From Nitrosomonas sp. (GTDB lineage Bacteria; Pseudomonadota; Gammaproteobacteria; Burkholderiales; Nitrosomonadaceae): 64,000 bases of DNA. Both the position numbers and the translations under genes were made by a program. The notes under the pieces were generated by a model. It made no database searches. It was not told the origin of the DNA and saw only the letters and a list, made by a program, of their open reading frames with translations. The stretch is taken from NCBI GenBank assembly GCA_016721865.1, contig JADKHF010000013.1, positions 22,246 to 86,245 on the forward strand, in the 5' to 3' direction. Below are positions 59,301-64,000 of this stretch, piece after piece; within the stretch, counting starts at the first letter, position 1; each line of letters starts with the position of its first letter.

Positions 59301-60550
59301 TTGCCATTTCGCGAAGTGGTGAAATCTTAATACAGGATGAAAATGGTCGTGAGCGAAAGGCATAAAGCATCTTATGGTGCAACATTGTTAGTACGGGATG
59401 GAGAGGCTGTGAAAGCAGGTCAAATATTGACTACATGGGATCCACATACTCGACCAATCATCACTGAATATGCCGGCAAAGTACGCTTTGAAAATGTTGA
59501 AGAAGGAGTGACCGTAGCCAAGCAGATTGATGAGGTAACTGGGTTGTCTACGTTGGTAGTAATTGATCCAAAGCGCCGCGGTGTCGCGCAATCTAAAGGC
59601 TTGCGTCCGTTAGTTAAGTTTCTGGGTGATGATGGAAATGAGATCAAGGTAGTTGGCAGTAATCAACCTGTGAGTATCACATTCCAGATCGGCTGTATTA
59701 TAACGGTGCGTGATGGACAACAAGTCAGTGTCGGCGAGGTTTTAGCAAGGATTCCGCAAGAAACATCGAAAACTAGAGATATTACGGGTGGTTTGCCGCG
59801 TGTGGCTGAATTATTTGAGGCGAGATCACCAAAAGATGCAGGTATGTTGGCTGAAGTAACTGGCATAGTGTCGTTTGGAAAGGATACAAAAGGAAAGCAG
59901 CGACTTGTCATTACGGATCTTGAAGGAATTGTACATGAGTATCTGATAACCAAGGATAAACATGTAATGGCCCACGATGGGCAGGTTGTTAATAAAGGTG
60001 AAAACATAGTGATGGTCCTGCTGATCCACGTGATATATTAAGACTACAGGGAGTTGAGGCTCTGGCGCGTTATATTACTGACGAAGTTCAAGATGTATAT
60101 CGTTTACAAGGTGTTAGGATAAATGATAAACATATTGAAGTGATTGTTCGCCAAATGTTGAGGCGGGTTCAAATTAGCAATTCTGGAGATTCAACGTTTA
60201 TACAAGGTGAACAGGTTGAACGAGCTGACTTGTTAATTGAAAATGAGAGATTGATTTCCGAGAAGAAGATGCCTGCTACTTATGAATTCATGCTTCTGGG
60301 TATTACAAAAGCATCGTTATCAACAGATTCATTTATTTCTGCTGCATCATTCCAAGAGACTACACGTGTTTTGACAGAAGCTGCCATCATGGGTAAAAAG
60401 GATGACTTGCGCGGACTGAAAGAAAACGGTATTGTAGGAAGATTGGTTCCAGCAGGTACGGGCTTATCTTTTCATAGCAAGCGCAAGAATCAAGGAAAAA
60501 CACTTGAATTTAGCCTAGAGTCGAATGTTGTAATCGATAGTGCAGTTTAG
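56351..60550 (+). CDS. rpoC: RNA polymerase beta' subunit, two frameshifts
   Basis: The N-terminal zinc finger is CLCGKYKRLKHRGVICEKC, the catalytic Mg-binding motif is NADFDGDQMAVH, and the second zinc site is CETRFGLCAKCYGRDL. Breaks occur near 59357 (ENGRER then HKASYGATLLV) and near 60009 (GENIV then DGPADPRDILRLQG). Each is a small indel; the last frame runs to NVVIDSAV-stop at 60550. Corrected length is about 1400 residues, normal for betaproteobacteria. The usual downstream rpsL-rpsG-fusA genes are absent; the hao gene follows. Confidence 0.96.
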
Positions 60551-60774
60551 GACTTAAAGAAGTGCTCGTATCAATTTCAAGCGAAAGCTCTTGAGAGTGC
60601 AGTTATGGGTAAGTAGTTTGGAGGTGTAGAGTTTATTTGTGTTTCAGAATTAAGGCGATGAGTCTGGGTAAGTGTAATATGTAGGTTTAGTAAGTGAAGT
60701 ATAGGTAGAGAATAAGAAGAAGAGGTCAGGAAGAGAGATCGGGTAAAAAATTTGGAAAAACGAAGGAGAGAGAG
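60551..60774 (+). other. purine-rich, cytosine-poor leader of hao
   Basis: The 224-bp gap holds no ORF. Its second half (about 60640-60774) is almost free of C and rich in G/A, with repeated GGTAAGT-like units (60608, 60667, 60693). No T-tailed terminator hairpin is seen after rpoC; only CTCTTGAGAG (60587) can fold. A strong AAGGAG precedes the hao start. A hao promoter must lie here unless hao is read from rpoBC. Confidence 0.45.
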
Positions 60775-62487
60775 ATGGTGTCCAAGCTATGGCTGAGGAT
60801 AGTTACGGTAATGTTGGGAGGGCTACTGATAGGGGTGGCGCAAGCGAACATACCGACAGTTCCGAACGAGTTATATGAAGCACTGAAACTGGACCATGAG
60901 AAGACGAGTCCTAGGAATTATACGAAGCGGTGGTGAAGCGTTACAAGGATCCGGCGCAAGGAGCGGGTCCTGGAACGATGGCGCAATACTGGGAGCCGAT
61001 ACCGTATGGTATTTATTTGGATCCTGGCGACATTTTACAAAGCGCCATCCTCGAATAAAGAAGTTGCGAGCCGTAAGGAATGCGTAGAATGTCACACGGA
61101 TGAATCACCGGTATGGGTACAAGCATGGAAGCGTAGCAGCCATGCGAACCTGGACAAGATTCGTAACCTGAAGCCAACTGACCCTACCTTTTATAAGAAA
61201 GGGAAACTTGAAGATGTAGAGAAGAACCTGCGTTCGCATGGCAAATTGGCGGAAGGTGAGCAACTGAAAGAAGTAGGCTGTATTGACTGCCACGTAGAGA
61301 TTGGTGCGAAGAAGAAAGCGGATCACGCGAAAGAACTGAGGATGCCGACGGCAGACGTATGCGGAACTTGTCACCTGCAAGAATTTGCAGAACGTGAATC
61401 GGAACGCGACACGATGATTTGGCCAGCAGGACAATGGCGGATGGACGTCCATCACACGCGCTGGACTACAAAGCGAACGTAGAAACGACAGTTTGGGCGG
61501 CAATGCCACAACGTGAAGTAGCTGAAGGCTGCTCGATGTGTCACACCAATCAAAACAAATGTGACTCCTGTCATACCCGCCATGAATTCTCAGCGGCAGA
61601 ATCACGCAAACCAGAAGCTTGTGCAACCTGCCACAGCGGTGTGGATCACAACAACTGGGAAGCCTACTCCATGTCCAAGCACGGCAAGATTGTATCGATG
61701 CTGGGTAACCAATGGAACTGGGACGTGCAATTGAAAGACGCCTATGCTGTAGGTGGACAAAGTGCGCCAACCTGCGCAGGCTGTCACATGGAATACGAAG
61801 GCGAATTTGCCCACAACATGGTAAGAAAGATCCGTTGGGCTAACTATCCATTTGTTCCGGGAATTGCAGAGAACATCAACAGTGAATGGTCGTCAGCACG
61901 TCTGGACTCATGGGTTGTCACCTGTACCCAATGTCACTCAGAACGTTTTGCCCGCTCCTATCTGGAATTGATGGACAAAGGTACGTTGGCAGGGCTGGCT
62001 AAATACCAGGAAGCGAATGGCATTGTGCATCAACTGTACAAGGAAGGTTTATTGACAGGTCAGAAAACCAATCGTCCTGCACCGCCAGCACCTGGAGAAA
62101 GAAGGCTATGCGTATTTTGCACAGTTATTCTGGTCTAAAGGCAACAGTCCGGCAGCGATTGAGCTGAAAGTGCTGGAGATGCATGAAAATGACTTAGCGA
62201 AGATGCACGTAGGCTTAGCCCACGTTAATCCAGGCGGCTGGACCTATACCGAAGGCTGGGGTCCGATTAACCGTGCTTATGTTGAAATTCAAGACGAAAA
62301 CACCCGCATCCGTGAAATGGTTGCACTGCAAGAACGTGTTAAGAATCTTGAATCCAAGAAAACCAGTTTACTTGACTTAGACGGCACAGCAGAGAAAATT
62401 TCTCTGGGTGGTTTAGGTGGCGGTATGCTACTGGCCGGAACACTGGCACTAGCAGGCTGGCGCAAACGTAAGCAAAGCGAAGCTTGA
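60775..62487 (+). CDS. hao: hydroxylamine oxidoreductase (octahaem), four frameshifts
   Basis: The signal peptide is LWLRIVTVMLGGLLIGVAQA. Eight CxxCH haem sites are seen in order: CVECH, CIDCH, CGTCH, CSMCH, CDSCH, CATCH, CAGCH and CTQCH. The C-terminus has a membrane-like segment (LGGGMLLAGTLALAGW). HAO oxidises hydroxylamine in the periplasm, feeding four electrons to cytochrome c554. Four single-base breaks (lost A near 60911; surplus G near 61025; lost C near 61437; surplus G near 62094) cancel to the expected 570 residues. The start ATG at 60775 has AAGGAG upstream. It is directly downstream of rpoC. Confidence 0.97.
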
Positions 62488-63518
62488 TAAGCACTAACGC
62501 AACCGATCGCACTACCGCCCAGGTAGTGCGATCGGGAGACAAACTACTCCCGTCATTAGGCATACTCCTGGTGACGGGAGGTTTGGTTTTATTGGGCTGG
62601 TTTGCTTACCTTTGGTTTAAACTGCCGCCCGCGCCCTACCAATATCAACTGATAGCGGAAGGTGACAGTAAACAGTTTTCTCAAATGGACCTGGACGGTT
62701 GGCCGGAGCTGAAGCTTGGTCAATACAAAGTGCAAGCTGACGGTGTAGACAAGCCGATAGCTGAATTCATCGTCGCGAGACAAAATGAAGGGCCACCGGT
62801 ACTGATCTATTGGAAGAACAGTACGAATGAAATACCTATAGCTTTGACCGAAAGCCATCGGAACTCAGTGCACTGGCAGCAGCAATCAGCAAGCACGCAC
62901 CGAAAGACGCCCTGATACTTTCCCTGGTGGGACACCTCCCGGCAAATCAAGCTACTCACAGGACACGACACTCTTTACCAGTCACCTGAACGAACCGCTG
63001 ATGATACCAGTGACCTGGTTAGAAACAAAGTAAAAGCCATTCAAGCTTATGAAAACCAGTTCTGGGAAGCAAAGGCGATCCGAAGGAACAGGGAGCAATT
63101 TGAACGGTTCAGTCAAGCACTGGCAGCACCTGCAGAAGAAGGTATCAACCAACTGCGCGAACTGATTGGTTCAAATCAGAAGCTTATGTAATCGTACACG
63201 TTACTGACCTATACAGATTAGGAATCAAGTATCCGAAGAAGATGGGTGTTGCCTATCAGAACTTTCCAATGACAGGCCAATATGCACGGCATGATCAATC
63301 AAATGAAAGTGCAACTCAAGGAAAATGGATTTGACACCTACACATTACAATCAGTATCGGATAATGAAATCAGGAGCATTCTTTTTGAGTGATAAAGCAA
63401 GCAGTGAAACGCTACTGGCGAGAATGCTGCCCTTTGTAGACAAAAAGCGCCGGTAGAGTTGGACGTAGCACAGTTGATATATCAACAAAGGCGGATTGGG
63501 TTTACCAAAATACCCTGA
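62484..63518 (+). CDS. haoB: HaoB, hao-cluster protein, many frameshifts
   Basis: The first frame gives a membrane anchor (LGILLVTGGLVLLGWFAYLW) and a periplasmic part (GWPELKLGQYKVQADGVDKP, PPVLIYWKNSTNEIPIAL). After 62860 other frames continue LSALAAAISKHAPKDALIL, RQIKLLTGHDTLF, YVIVHVTDLYRLGIKYP, and end with VELDVAQLIYQQ and a TGA at 63516-63518. At least five breaks are present. The order hao-haoB-cycA is that of Nitrosomonas clusters; HaoB's biochemical role is unproven. The frame begins with a TTG overlapping the hao stop; a GTG at 62526 inside the hairpin is another candidate start. Confidence 0.8.
62503..62535 (+). promoter_or_regulatory. perfect hairpin at the hao/haoB junction
   Basis: CCGATCGCACTACC (62503-62516) pairs perfectly with GGTAGTGCGATCGG (62522-62535) around a 5-nt loop, starting 16 bp after the hao stop. 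No T-run follows. It may stabilise or end most hao transcripts, or limit haoB translation, because it covers the first haoB codons. Confidence 0.7.
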
Positions 63519-63668
63519 CGCAGACGAAACCCTAAGCGGACTGCAAATAAAAAGAGAAACTGAAGAACCAAAAATACCAAGCGATCACATAGTCATTTAC
63601 ACGATCTGTGATAGCGTACAATACAATGCATAAAAACTTGAATTAAAAAAAAGCATAAAGGAGGAAGG

Positions 63669-64000
63669 ATGAAACACCTAATAACCTACATAGTTTGCTG
63701 TCCTGGCAATGACCGCATTTTTTTAGTGGTGCGGCGTTAGCAGACACCTTTGAAGGACGCCGCAAATGCAGCTCCTGCCACAAATCGCAAGCCAAATCAT
63801 GGAAAAGACACGGCGCATGCTAAAGCGATGGAATCACTGAAGCCAGGCACACGTAAAGCCAAAAGTTAAAGCCAAGCTGGATCCGGAGAAAGACTACCGC
63901 AAGACAAAGACTGTAGGCTGTCGCGTTGATGGGTTTGGCAAGAAAGGTGGTTATACGATAGATGCAATCAAAAACCACTCGCGGCGGTTGGCTGTAAATC
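63669..64000 (+). CDS. cycA: cytochrome c554 precursor, partial and frameshifted
   Basis: The ATG at 63669 has GGAGGAAGG upstream and starts MKHLITYIVC. Frames then give VLAMTAFF, ADTFEGRRKCSSCHKSQA (first haem site), DTAHAKAMESLKPGTRKA and GFGKKGGYTIDA before the window ends. Cytochrome c554 is the tetrahaem acceptor of HAO electrons. The second haem motif reads C-V-G-C-R (CGC for CAC) at about 63917, probably a base error. At least four indels occur in 330 bp. The 150-bp gap before it has a possible promoter (TTTACA at 63596, TACAAT at 63617, a short 15-bp spacer). Confidence 0.85.

Noticed and set aside
61105..61770. A 221-codon minus-strand ORF inside hao
   Set aside because: It is the antisense of eight-haem HAO coding sequence; the apparent Cys-rich content is a mirror of CxxCH codons.

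Overview
This window comes from a betaproteobacterial ammonia oxidiser close to Nitrosomonas. The clearest evidence is the right end, where a hydroxylamine oxidoreductase gene with eight CxxCH haem sites is followed by haoB and the start of cycA (cytochrome c554). The gene orders ftsK-lolA-rarA-serS and tRNA-Tyr/Gly/Thr-tuf-tRNA-Trp-secE-nusG-rplKAJL-rpoBC also fit a betaproteobacterium. The sequence is a draft. More than twenty genes, including essential ones (serS, ftsK, lolA, tuf, rplA, rpoC, hao), carry 1-2 base frameshifts, most at short homopolymers. I annotate them as single genes with the breaks described, because the broken set includes genes the cell cannot lose.

Layout. 1-3.5 kb is accessory: a broken MvaI/BcnI-type restriction endonuclease remnant, a small basic protein, a TetR regulator with a membrane hydrolase, and two antitoxin-like genes (BrnA and HicB types) without visible toxins. 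3.5-15.3 kb is housekeeping: tex, rdgC, a helical DUF6781-type protein, serS, rarA, lolA, ftsK, a degenerate GGDEF membrane protein and an RDD protein.

15.4-25 kb is an iron-acquisition island with four Fur-box-like sites. It holds tonB-exbB-exbD, bfd, a TonB-dependent siderophore receptor with an STN signalling domain, a large exported protein made of two ~360-residue repeats, and a small RTX calcium-binding protein on the other strand. An IS630-family element has inserted exactly in the RTX stop codon and separates that gene from the terminator it shared with the two-repeat gene. The two-repeat protein plus RTX protein is the best candidate here for an undescribed system.

25-44.9 kb holds a LicD/cytidylyltransferase fusion; a leftward stress cluster cbpA-cbpM-trxC-htrA; a MITE-like inverted repeat; a Tat-exported PhoX/DUF839 protein; a Tat multicopper oxidase; a lipoprotein aminopeptidase; a RoxA-like dihaem cytochrome; a CzcCBA-type metal efflux operon; and a Na+/H+ antiporter. 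A decayed IS1380-family transposase follows. From 46.6 kb come the tRNA/tuf/secE/nusG/ribosomal/RNAP operon (with an L10 leader) and then, directly after rpoC, the hao cluster. Indel density rises sharply in the last ~1.2 kb, as at a contig edge.

All family names are from reading the translations and remembered family signatures. No database search was run.
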